Shown: positions 10,142 through 20,821 of the stretch, piece by piece
How positions within the stretch are numbered: position 1 is the first letter of the stretch
Layout: each line of letters begins with the position of its first letter
Assembly: GCA_013368315.1 (NCBI GenBank)
Contig: JAACJM010000001.1
Coordinates: forward strand, 496,001-560,000
Source: Tetrapyrgos nigripes
Taxonomy: Eukaryota; Basidiomycota; Agaricomycetes; Agaricales; Campanellaceae
Length of the DNA: 64,000 bases
Direction of reading: 5' to 3'
Notes under the pieces: model-generated
Told to the model about the DNA's origin: nothing
Database searches by the model: none
What the model saw: only the letters and a program-made list of their open reading frames with translations
Made by a program: the position numbers and the translations under genes

Positions 10142-11757
10142 ATGGCTTCCTCGCTGGCTCGTGTCTTTGCGCGTCGTATGTTCTTTTCTTCTGCGCCATT
10201 CTCTTTTTCTCTTCTCATGTCCAACACCTAGGTCTCCATGCTTCTGCACGGAGAAGTGCGCTCTCCCAGTTCAACATGCCGGCCATGAGTCCTACCATGA
10301 CTGAGGGAGGTATCACTTCATGGAAAAAGAAGGAAGGAGAGAGTTTTACAACTGGTGAAGTCCTTCTTGAGATTGTCAGTTACTTGGGCTCGCTGTACTT
10401 GTCAGGCCAAGCTCATCTTTGGTCCTAGGAAACGGACAAGGCAACGATAGACGTAGAAGCTCAAGACGATGGTGTCGTGGCAAAGATCATGGCGAGTAGT
10501 CTCATTTCTATTCTAGCGCTGTACTTATCTTTCTTCAGGTTCAAGGCGGCTCCAAAAACGTCCAAGTCGGGTCACCTATTGCCATCATTGCTGAGGAGGG
10601 AGACGACCTGTCCGGTGCTGCCGAGATGGCACAAAAGGCCTCTTCCTCTGCGCCTCCCAAGCAGGAGGAGAAAGCGCCTGAGCCTCCCAAGGCCCAACAA
10701 GAAGCTCCCAAATCGCAACCCACTCCCGAACCCTCCAAGCCTTCAAAACCCGAACTCCCTGCCGGTGACCGTATCTTTGCCTCACCGATCGCAAAGAAAC
10801 TTGCGCTGGAGCGTGGAATCCCTCTCAGTAAGGTCAAGGGCACCGGTCCTGAAGGTCGCATCATCCGTGAAGACGTCGAGAAGTACAAAGCTGCACCCGA
10901 GGCTGCTGCTGCTACTTCCTCACAACCTCCCCAAGCTCAACTTCCCGACTACGTCGACACACCAGTCTCCAATATGCGTCGTACCATTGGCTCTCGCTTG
11001 ACACAGTCCAAGCAGGAGTTGCCTCACTATTACGTGACGGTCGACGTCAACATGGACAAAGTGCTCAAGCTGAGGGAAGTCTTCAACAAAACTTTGTCTG
11101 AAAAGGACAAATCTGCCAAACTCAGCGTCAACGACTTCATTGTCAAGGCTGTTGGTTGTGCTTTGTCCGACGTACCTGAAGCAAACTCTGCTTGGCTCGG
11201 AGAGGTCATCAGGACGTAAGTATTGCCCCTTGTACATTCAAGTTGTCTGGACCTGACCTTCTTTCAGATACAAGAAGGCTGACATTTCCGTCGCCGGTCG
11301 CCACACCATCTGGCCTGATTACACCCATCGTGAAGGATGTCGGATCAAAAGGTTTGGCTACAATCTCAGCCGAGACCAAGGCCCTTGCAAAGAAGGCTCG
11401 CGACGGCAAATTGGCACCTTCTGAGTATCAGGTACGTTGTCAGTTAACTATCACTCTCACTTAGAGCTCACATGTTCTCTTATTCAGGGTGGAACCTTCA
11501 CCATCTCCAACTTGGGCATGTACGGTGTCTCGCATTTCACCGCCATCATAAACCCCCCTCAATCATGCATTCTCGCTGTCGGCTCAACCGAGGCAACTCT
11601 GGTTCCTGCACCCGAGGAAGAGCGCGGTTTCAAGGTTGTCAACATGATGAAAGTCACCTTGAGCTCGGATCACCGAACAGTAGATGGTGCTATTGCCGCT
11701 AGATGGTTGTCTGCTTTCAAGGGTTACCTCGAAAATCCCTTAACATTCATGCTTTAA
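10142..11757 (+). CDS. LAT1: pyruvate dehydrogenase E2, dihydrolipoamide acetyltransferase
   Basis: Mitochondrial E2 core of the pyruvate dehydrogenase complex; transfers the acetyl group to CoA. A presequence ([12 protein letters not shown]) leads into the lipoyl domain ([20 protein letters not shown], lipoyl lysine in [15 protein letters not shown]). An Ala/Pro/Lys linker precedes the E3/E1-binding domain ([37 protein letters not shown]). The catalytic domain carries [35 protein letters not shown] and the active-site motif DHRTVDGA. In the exon starting near 11270 the frame runs YKKADISVA and then must shift by one base to give [16 protein letters not shown]: one extra G at about 11294-11297. 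As the rest is intact and the enzyme is essential for growth on most carbon sources, a sequencing error is likelier than a null allele. Confidence 0.93.
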
Positions 11758-11941
11758 GTGCTTCCTTTCGTTACAGCTTTTAAAATACGCGGGTCCCATA
11801 GATTTAATTAGGTCTACATCTCCTTATAAAATGCTTCATCCTTTCGTAGGAAAGGACTAGACTTTTTACTTCGTATGTTGGAACTGCTTTGGGCAGTCTG
11901 AGCTTCCCACGACAATTACTTTTAGACCCTTTACTCCCAAA

Positions 11942-13402
11942 ATGCCTGGCCGAATACGCAAAGAGTCTCCTCTCAAGAGCCCAGGTTTGATTTTCCAAAG
12001 GAGTTGGAGGTTCGTTCTGACTTGAGACCCCACAGAACGACCATATTTAGCCCTCGGTCTCGAAGGTTCAGCTAACAAACTCGGTGCAGGCATCATCAAA
12101 CATCTCGAAGATGGCTCAACATCTGTACTCTCAAACGTCAGACATACGTACATTACACCACCGGGTGAAGGTTTCCAACCCAGAGACACCGCTTTGCATC
12201 ATCGAGAATGGGCTCTCAAAGTAATAAACGATTCACTTTCCAAAGCAGGGGTTTCGATGCATGATGTTGATTGCATTTGCTATACGAAAGGTAATTTTTG
12301 ATTGAAATGCTTTTCTGACAGAAATGAAGCAAAGTCTATCTTTTTCAGGTCCCGGTATGGGTGCACCATTGCAATCTGTGGCTCTAGTTGCTCGGACACT
12401 TTCATTGTTATACAACAAGCCTTTGGTTGGAGTCAATCATTGTGTAGGCCGTACGCAGATTTACCTACCATCACATATCATTACTCATGATCAAGCCAGA
12501 CATCGAAATGGGTCGCGATATAACGGGAGCCCAGAACCCCGTCGTCCTCTACGTCTCTGGCGGTAATACCCAAGTCATCGCGTACAGCCGTCAGTGTTAT
12601 CGGATTTTTGGAGAAACTCTCGATATCGCTGTTGGAAACTGTCTTGATCGTTTTGCTCGGGTGATCAATCTGAGCAACGATCCGAGCCCAGGCTACAATA
12701 TTGAGCAAGAGGCAAAGAAGTGTGTCGCTGCAGTATTCTTGCTTGTTTGATCACTGACGAGCAGGGTGACAGGGGAAAGCGTCTCATGCCATTACCCTAC
12801 ACCACTAAGGGGATGGACGTTAGTCTATCCGGCATTCTATCTTCAATGGAAGCTTATACGATGGACAAACGTTTTCGTCCTGAAGCTGGGCCTAGCGAAA
12901 CAGAAGACATCATAACACCCGCTGATTTGTGCTTTTCACTCCAAGAGACGGTGTTTGCTATGTTGGTGGAAATCACGGAACGTGCAGTGGCTCACATAGG
13001 AAGCAAAGAGGTTCTCATTGTTGGAGGTGTAGGATGTGAGCTTCGGGTCGTCCATCTTACCCTGAAAGTGCTGATTTTTCGCAACAGGCAACGAACGACT
13101 GCAGGAGATGATGGGCGTCATGGCCCACGAACGTGATGCAAAGGTTTTTGCCACAGATGAAAGGTACTGCGTCTCGAGTCTTTGGACGTCTGGTTGACTC
13201 TTGTTTCTCTAGGTTTTGCATCGACAACGGGATTATGATTGCGCAAGCCGGCCTTCTCAGCTACCGCATGGGCTTTGAAACCCCGTTGGCAAAAAGCTCT
13301 TGTACCCAAAGGTAGTACCTCCCCGGGCAGATCATTTTCTTCAGAACTGACACTTTCTATAGGTTTAGGACAGATCAAGTTCATGTATCGTGGAGAGCAT
13401 AA
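11942..13402 (+). CDS. KAE1: KAE1, tRNA threonylcarbamoyladenosine transferase of the KEOPS complex
   Basis: Catalytic subunit that transfers threonylcarbamoyl to A37 of ANN-decoding tRNAs. A short first exon ([14 protein letters not shown]) joins [20 protein letters not shown]. Family motifs follow: [31 protein letters not shown] rebuilt across a 49-nt intron that starts GTACGC, giving the metal-ligand histidines HxxxH-type motif; [81 protein letters not shown]; ending in [12 protein letters not shown]. All seven or so introns close in frame. It has about 12 extra N-terminal residues compared with the usual start. The stop is 40 bp from the stop of the convergent GT8 gene. Confidence 0.93.
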
Positions 13403-13442
13403 AACACAACATAACACATTGATGTACTTCTAGCCATGTATC

Positions 13443-14520
13443 TTATGATTGATTATCTACAAGAGAAGAGATATACTCCCAGTCCTTCGGTTCATTTTTC
13501 TGCATACTGTCTCCCATCTCATCAAAATGCTGCCACCACCATGCATCGACTGCATCAAAGGGTCCTAGTGTGGTTGGTGCTCTTGCCCCCCAGGGTTTGT
13601 TGCGGAGGATGAAGTGTAAACATCTAACTTCATCGTCTCTCCATAACTGGGGATGGATAACCCTTAATGGTTTAAGAGCATTGTAATACCATCGCAATGG
13701 CTTCCACTTTCCTCTGAAGAAAGCAGCAAGAAGATCCTGATCTGGAAAAGCAAACTCATCGAGTGGCTGCGTATCCAGGTAGTGGATGACCGCTGCCGAT
13801 AGTTTCGCAGAGGGATTCAAAACGACAAGGCCCGAGTTGAGTTGTCCATACGGACGCGGGGCACTCGGTGCCCATGAGGGTGGATCTGCAAGAGGACCTG
13901 TAACTGCAGTATGGGCACAATTCGCCGGTATCCTGGACTATGGTCAGCGTCCCGTTACAATAAACCGAATAAAGAAAATTTTACCAATCAATAGGATAAT
14001 GCGAGATCTTCATTGGGTTGCAAGCGCACGCATGAGCTGCCGCAATCTCGTCCGCTTCGAGTGGAAGATTCATCAATTCGTCCATGTTTTTCATCACGAT
14101 CATGTCGGAGTCCAGCAACACAACCCTCTAAAACAGAGTTACTCCGAGTACTGTAGCTTACTCCCGAAAAGAATTACCTCAAAGTCTACCAACTCAAATG
14201 CTCTGTAGTGGTTGTTTCAGCTATTATAGTGGTACCGATGAGCAAGCACCGAACCTAAGTTTAGTCCAAGTATCTCCGAACCTTGCATCATGTTCGGCAA
14301 CGCTATGTCGATCTGGAGCAGGTAGAAGAGTATCGATTTGGTACATAGGAATATCGTTCCTGCGTAGAATGTCTCTAGCCTCTTGAGGCAGCTCCGGAGT
14401 GACCATGACCACCAAGGGATATTTGGAATTGACACGCTTGAGCCCATGCCATACAGTAAGCAGTCCAGGCAGATAACTGGAGCGAGTAAGAAGTGTGGTG
14501 TAGGCAGCCTTGCGAGACAT
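13443..14520 (-). CDS. GT8-family glycosyltransferase (glycogenin/galactinol synthase-like)
   Basis: Retaining glycosyltransferase with a family 8 fold. The N-terminus (KAAYTTLLTRSSYLPGLLTV, YPLVVMVTPELPQEARDILR) is typical. After introns comes the metal-binding DxD segment FERVVLLDSDMIVMKNMDEL, then HACACNPMKISHYPIDW, the acceptor-side loop PYGQLNSGLVVLNPSA, and FPDQDLLAAFFRGKWKPLRW with YYNALKPLR. The C-terminus includes FILRNKPWGARAP. Length is about 300 residues, usual for soluble fungal members. No signal peptide is evident, so a cytosolic role is likely. The donor sugar and acceptor cannot be told from sequence. Confidence 0.88.
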
Positions 14521-14750
14521 GATGGTGGTCGAAAGCTAAAATGTTGATCCAAGTTCAATATATCTGTCAAATAATTCCCCCTCATTCCCACAGGGTGGGA
14601 AATGCCTAAGGAGAAACGACGGAGTAAGGGTGGAATTCACTTTGCGAGTACAAAAGTTTGGTGTGGTGGATGCATATATCATGGATTAACCATACAACAA
14701 GCTAAACATGTATCGAAAACGTGAAAAATATAGCAAAGCATCCAACGAAA

Positions 14751-15137
14751 TCACCGCAGACGACTGGAAAAGAGACGTGCATGAGTGTTGGGTATTTACT
14801 TGACAAAGAAGGGGACGTACCGAGCTTCACGCTCACTTTCGAGAAGAGCCAGAATATCTTCCTCACGGACGGGACCCTTCACATTACGGATAATCGTCCG
14901 GGTAGTATCATCCATGAACTCGACACGGACTTGAGTCACACCTCCACGAGATCCTGTTCTGCCAAGGACCTAGTTGTACAAGGAACCACAATTACTCTGT
15001 CAGTGTCTGACTCCATCAAGTGAAAATATGGGTGTGGACCTTGATGACTTTTGCGAGCTTGACTGGTGCTTTTGAGGAATCCTATTCACGAGTATAAGCA
15101 TCCATTCCTACAGAACAGGCGACGAGGGCCTCACCAT
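14751..15137 (-). CDS. RPS28: 40S ribosomal protein S28 (eS28)
   Basis: Short four-exon gene. The start codon ATG (15137-15135) forms the last bases of exon 1. It joins, after [25 protein letters not shown]; after a second intron [40 protein letters not shown] and [11 protein letters not shown]; and after a third RLR and a TGA stop. This is the full eS28 protein of about 67 residues, nearly invariant in eukaryotes. A start codon at the very end of exon 1 is common in fungal ribosomal protein genes. The minus-strand promoter lies in 15138-15653. Confidence 0.95.
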
Positions 15138-15653
15138 TTTAGAGAGGAGGGAGGTGTCGAGCGCGAGTGACTTTTTGTTGATGGGGCGTTCGTTGACAAG
15201 CTGTAAAGTTTGTGTAATCGCTGTCCCAAACATCCGGCAAATTCCGGCCGGCCAGGCTCGGTACTAGTCGACGTCTCTTCCTCTCTTCCTGTCAGCCATC
15301 GGTAGCGACGCCATTTCATATCCGGCTCATAGTTCAGCGTCCTCTGCTTCCTACTAACTCGGATGCAGTTCTGAAAGGGACATTCCAGCCCTCCAAAACC
15401 CTCTCGTTCTTATGTCTGAGTCGTGGAGTAAAGAAATCTAGTCCAAGAAATCCATTGCGTAGTACTAGTACATAGAGTAGATTTGGTAATTAAGTATACA
15501 ACGATACACTGGTGTCTGCAATCCTGATAGTGATAGTTAATAGTAATACAAGGATATACTCTAATTAATACGAAGATGGTCTGTAAAATTGCAACAAGAA
15601 AATAATAATTTATCAAAGAATCAAGCTAAGAAAGGTGTCCGTGCCACTCAAGT
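15138..15653. other. RPS28 promoter region, no gene seen
   Basis: Spacer between the start of RPS28 and the stop of the adenylating enzyme, both on the minus strand. The part from 15410 is AT-rich and probably 3' sequence of the upstream gene. No convincing coding frame or RNA gene is visible. Confidence 0.4.
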
Positions 15654-17526
15654 TCACCGAATCAAACCATATATACGGTCCAGTTCTGTTTTGTAGGCTT
15701 CCTCCACAGCCTTGCGGCGAATGTTGCCCTTGGTCGCGGTTCGAGGCAGGGTATTCCGAGACACGACTACAATCATGTTGGGGGAAGTGATGCGTTCGTG
15801 AAGATATCTCCTTGCATGGAAGGGCCTCGTCTTCCTGATTATTTCTTTTTTCAGCCTATTTTCATCCATGTCCACCGCAGGCTCGACAAACAGAACAGGG
15901 GAGGGTCGACCAGTACCCTTCAAAAAAAGGTCAATACACTGTCAAATAATCTCATTCGCAAGACTGGACTTACCACAACGATACAGTCAGCCACTAGCCC
16001 TCCACAAGTTGCTCGGACGTTATCCTCAACAGCCTTTGTATCGCATCGAAGACTGTTCTCCGATTTGATCCAATCATCGTCTCTGCCTCGGAAGACATAG
16101 CGACCTTCGGTGACTTCTTGGAAAAGATCACCGGTATGGAAGTGGCCATCAGCATGTCGCAAGGAGATGTCTGGGCAATCTCCAGACTCGGCCGAGACGA
16201 CGAACTCGAGCATTCGAGCAGTAGAGTGATGCTCAGCCTCAGCTTTGTCAGAATCAATTGGCACAAAGCGATACGACACGCCATCGAGGGGCCTTAGCAG
16301 ATTTGCGTCTGGACCACAACCACCAACGGAGATCAAGGTAGCCCCACATTCGGTACTGCCAAACAAATTCTAAAAGTTTCACACAATGTTAGCTGCTACG
16401 AATATCAAAGAGATGAACCGGATATCGTACCCTGAGGTTGATGTGGTTTCGTAGTGCCCATTCCTGTTCTTCGCGGGGAAGAGGCATGCCGCTGTACAGG
16501 ACTTCATCAAGATTGGCCAAAGCAGAAAGAAGCTTTGTATCGTTCCGAGCGTTCCGCAACTGCATCGCCAGAAACGCTGCGAATTGATTTAAACGATTGA
16601 GTCCACAATGGTGGATCATGTCAAGGAGTTCTTCTGAAGAAAACGAGATAGTGGTGGGTTGAATAGTGCAAGTGCCATGCTGCAAGCTGCCCAAAAGCAC
16701 TGAAACTGGATTAGCTAGGAGAAGTTAAAAGCAGAAAATCGGACTTACTGAAGGTTTGACCGATGTGGCACATGCTACCCCTAAAAATGAAGCAGATAAG
16801 GTTATTGAGGGCAAGGGATTAGACTCTGAGCACTTACATCCACACAGTGACGTCTTGCCGGGAGGAATCCCGGGGTACAGCTACTTGGTATGATTTGGAC
16901 ACGACAGAGTCTAACCAGCGGAAGCTGCAGGGCACAAGCTTGGACTCCCTGACGTAGACCCACTGGTATGGAATAAGAAGGCGAGATCGCTAGGTTCAAC
17001 GTCGAGAAGAGAAGGTAGTGGATGTCCATTGGCGTCGATCCTGTCCGCTTGTTGCGCGAGATAGGTGGGAACAGGGCACTCTCCCAAGACATTTTCAAAG
17101 GTTTGATCGTGAATCAGAGCCCGGGCGTTGGCCTTTGCCAAAAGCTCGAAAATCACATCAGGATTGGGAAGTCGTAGACTGAAGAGTTGGGGGATATAAC
17201 CGGCTCTGGAAAGACCGTAGATATGGAGAATGTCGGTGTAGGTATATCCACCAATCCTGAAGAGAAAAAAAATGAGAGGACATTCACAAAGACAAAGAAC
17301 CAACTCACCAAAGACCTATCACCGACCGCTGAGGTATACGAACTTGCGCCAGTGTTCGTGACCAGTATCGGGCGAATAAAAGGACATCATTGTAGAATTG
17401 TCTGTAAGTGACTGATCGCCAATGTAATTGACTTGATTGAGAGTCAATGTGGGGGATCCTGAAGACTGGTGATGATGGATAATGCGAGGCACTAGACTCG
17501 AGGACAGAAAGGTGAGTTTTGGACAT
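15654..17526 (-). CDS. stand-alone adenylate-forming enzyme (acetyl-CoA synthetase / NRPS-like A domain)
   Basis: ANL-superfamily enzyme that activates a carboxylic acid with ATP; the substrate cannot be told. N-terminus MSKTHLSVLESSASHYPSSP, then IGGYTYTDILHIYGLSRAGY. The P-loop-like A3 core is FLFHTSGSTSGSP and should continue KLVPCSFRW. Later motifs are NLFGSTECGATL (A5), HTGDLFQEV (A7), YVFRGRDDDWIK, and an A10-like end, TATKGNIRRKAVEEAY, with the catalytic lysine. No thiolation or reductase domain follows, so it acts alone. At about 16942 one base is missing (AGTCC-AAGCTT), which breaks the frame right before the A3 lysine; the rest is open. Either a sequencing error or a recent inactivation. 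Confidence 0.82.
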
Positions 17527-18353
17527 TGAAAGCCGGATTGGAGATTTGATGAGGAAGTAGAGGGGTGACGATAGGATTCACCTTTATAGTGAACGCACCA
17601 TAGCGAACTCCGGTGATTTATAAACAAAGAAGGATGGATGTAGGTGGTTATACAAAGAACGCCAGAATAGCCTCTTGTGAGTTGAAACCGACTTGAAACA
17701 TGGATATTAGGAACCAAGAACTAAATCAAGATGGTCAATGTCGTTGAGCAGACACTGCCGTAGGACATGACTCAGTTACAACGTTCTCTGGTCTGCTACC
17801 TCCGCTTTCACCGGTTTGGTACGGGTTGATCACGTGGAGAGGTCCTCGAAAGCAGTGATTTAAAGTGGGTTTAGTGAACTGCAGTCCTGTGCAGTTGTGC
17901 CACTTGGAAAAAGGCTGATATGCCGCTTGTACCTGGCTAGAGAGAATAGACTCAACATTGGATGGTGGCGCGAACGATTTTCAGCGATGAGCAAAGATAG
18001 CATTCCCGATTGAAAGACCAGAGAAGAGGTTTACGTTGAATGACTACGACTCTCGGTAGAGGGGAAAGCAGTTGTCCACGTGTTCCGGAGAGATAGGTGG
18101 CGGCACCAATGATCCAAGTCTCAAGGAAATATGTCGACGAGGCTGTAAGGACCGGAAAAGATGAGAGCGTAAGCGAGGCAATTTCGGAGGTAGACCGGGT
18201 AAAAGCCTAGACTCAACGGGTCACATGATCTCAAAAAAACTTGTCTTCGAGCTCGTCGACGGGCATGTTGAGCAAGATTTCTGTCCTACACGCCCGCTGT
18301 ATGCCGTTCATTTGTGCTCATTGCTTGTTTCTTACTGTCTTTCAAGGTCGTTG
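17527..18353. other. divergent promoter region between adenylating enzyme and PPR gene
   Basis: About 830 bp between two divergent start codons. It contains CACGTG at 17831-17836 and 18077-18082. Short open frames are present, but none looks like a gene and none has splice context. Confidence 0.45.
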
Positions 18354-20725
18354 ATGCTCAAGAGAGCTGGTTCCACTCCCAGCCAGCATCTTGAACGCGC
18401 CAGATTCCTCATTTCTCGTCCCTCAATTCGATGTCTTCCATCTTCTGCTCTGGCTCGTCGGCCTCTTCTTCCCCGTTCTTCTTCCATCGGTCGCAACCAC
18501 TCCGCTTGCGTGCACAAACCTCTTGTTGCCCAGACACCCAATACGCCTCACACTCCCGCAGAGCTTCTCTGTTCTCTCCTATCCAAATCCTCTGTAGAGA
18601 AGCTTCTCATAAGGCAAATTCGTGCGCGTCCGCATCTTCTCCCCCATCTTCTGGATTCCACAAAGGTCCGGTTGTTAGCAGAATCAGTTGCAGCTGTCCC
18701 TGCTACTTCTCATCATGCTGTCCAAGTTCTTCGTCTGGCCCATCTTCTTGGTTGCCAGATGAAGCAAAATGCATACGAGTGTACCGCATATCAGCTTGCG
18801 CGTGTCTCCAAATGGAATCACGTCCTCGCTGTCGTGCAGTCCGCAAGCGTCATACGGGAAAGACTACCATACGGCTGCTGAATTGGCGTGTACGTGCCCT
18901 CGTCGAGACAGACCAACACCTTCATCTTCAGTCCATGCTAGAAGAATTCATCAAATACCACGTCAAACCCAACAGACGAACGTTCCACCTCCTCATTTCC
19001 GGGTGCATTCGCAACCGGGATCTGGAAAGTGCACAAAATCTGCTTCGCGTCATGGAGCAGCACGGTGTCGAACCAGACGCGTCCACGACAGCCACTATCG
19101 CCGTTTATTATCGTGCTTTTGGCCCAAATGCGCAAGTCCAAGACCGCAGTCTGGACATATTGCCTTCACTCCATGGCATCACTCCTACAGTTGTCTTGAA
19201 CAGTCTCATAGAGCTACGTTTGGACGCTCAAGACTTCATAGGTTGTTTAGACCTATTGATGTTGTTCGACTCTGGCCAGGTTACATCCATAGTCCAGGTC
19301 GTTACTGGGGCCGTTTCCATCCAGGGCGGCGGAGGACGTCGAAAACCATCTTCCCCCATAAGCTATCCACTTTCAGTTCCCCCTAATGCCGAAACCTTTG
19401 CCATCTTCATTCGCTATCTGTCTTCGAGAGATCTGAAGGCGACATTAACTGTCTTAGAGGGTCTCGTGTCAACAAACATCAAACCTACTGCCGAAGTAGT
19501 TACGTCCCTGATCCATGCTTTCTTCCAATCACAGCAGAGCTCGGTTGCCATTCGGATGGTAGCTGAGATGTGCAACTCGGAACAGTGTCCACCAGAGATG
19601 TTTTTACCACTGGGCAACCTTGATGCCGATTTGCAACTGCCATTAAATGTGACAGGAATCCGACCAACTACCAGAGTGTTCAATGCATTGTTGAAAGGCA
19701 TCTTGCCTATTCGTGGATTGGACATAGCCCATGATGTCATCAACATTATGCAAGCCAACGGTCTTCAACCTAACGCAAGTACGGTAGAAGTCTTGATTGC
19801 ATACCTTCGAAAAGCAGTGACTGTTCGACCGGGTATCATGGGAAGACTAATTCGCCGACTGTCTTCCCCAACTTCGCGACCTTCCATTCGTCATCTCCAC
19901 ATTCTGCTCAACGTTATCTTACGACACGAAAGGTTCCTGACCTTTGGCTCAGGATGGGACTCGGTTGCGGTCCGTTTTTCCCGTAGTCGACAGGAGCGTG
20001 GTCGACATCCAAAGAATCCAGAGTCATTTAGTGGTGGTCACATATCTATTGGTGGTATCGTATTGCGGAAGGGGGACAATCGTGTCGTCAAGTCTATTGT
20101 CAAGGACCTACTCTCTCGTAGAGTCAATGTGGATAGCGTCATCGCTGGTCTACGCTTGAGGCAAGAAGCCGGAATCAAGCTAAAAGTAGATGATGCCCAA
20201 GCTATATTCCAGACTATCCTAGCTCGTGGCTTTCAACTGAACGAGTACCACTTTGGTGCTCTAATGGAGGGCTATACTCGCGTGGGCGATCTCAGTGGTG
20301 CGGTCGATGTATTGCGCAGAGCAATGCGAATTGGAATCAAGCCGAATGTTGTTCTCTTCACCATTCTGATAGCAGGGTATGCTCGGCAGGGCAATCCAGA
20401 TGACGCTATGCGTGTCTTTCAGCAAATGGTGGCGAACAAGATCCAGCCAGATATAGCAGCGATTGACGCAGTTTCGAGCGCGTTCTTTGCAGTGGGATCA
20501 TATGGGATGGCGAGGCATTGTCTAGTGTCTCTTTGGCCTTACGTTACGCCCTTCCCCAACGAGTTTCGCTCGCTAAAACTGAAGCAATTAGCTGTGGAAT
20601 TTCGGAGCATACAGACTAAGCCAAAGACGCTATCGAAACAGGAATGGATTGCTTTGTATTATAAACTTAAACACTTAATACTCCGATGGAGGGCTAGTTT
20701 AGAACCAGAGCAGAAGAAAAGATGA
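18354..20725 (+). CDS. mitochondrial pentatricopeptide-repeat protein
   Basis: Intronless except for one frame change. The start at 18354 gives MLKRAGSTPSQHLERARFLI, Arg/Ser-rich and without acidic residues at first, a good mitochondrial presequence. Helical repeats follow, and PPR units are clear downstream, for example RTFHLLISGCIRNRDLESAQ, HFGALMEGYTRVGDLSGAVD and VLFTILIAGYARQGNPDDAM. Such proteins bind organellar RNA. Near 18843-18846 the frame must shift by one base to pass from KWNHVLAVVQ to KRHTGKTTIRLLNW; one lost base in TCCG-CAAG explains it. An alternative ATG at 18431 opens the downstream frame directly, but its first 130 residues look like shadow translation (Ser/Cys-rich, no repeats), so I prefer the earlier start plus an indel. 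Confidence 0.75.
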
Positions 20726-20821
20726 AATACATTTATGCGTGGTCGAAAAGTACATGATATGCAGAACGATTACACCTATGAGAGTGAAGAACTAAAGAAA
20801 GGAAGAATATGGGGATATAAT

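Noticed and set aside
18431..18840. Long open frame that would start the PPR protein at 18431
   Set aside because: Its first 130 residues are Ser/Cys-rich without repeats, while the frame from 18354 gives a proper presequence and helical repeats. I prefer the 18354 start with a one-base indel.
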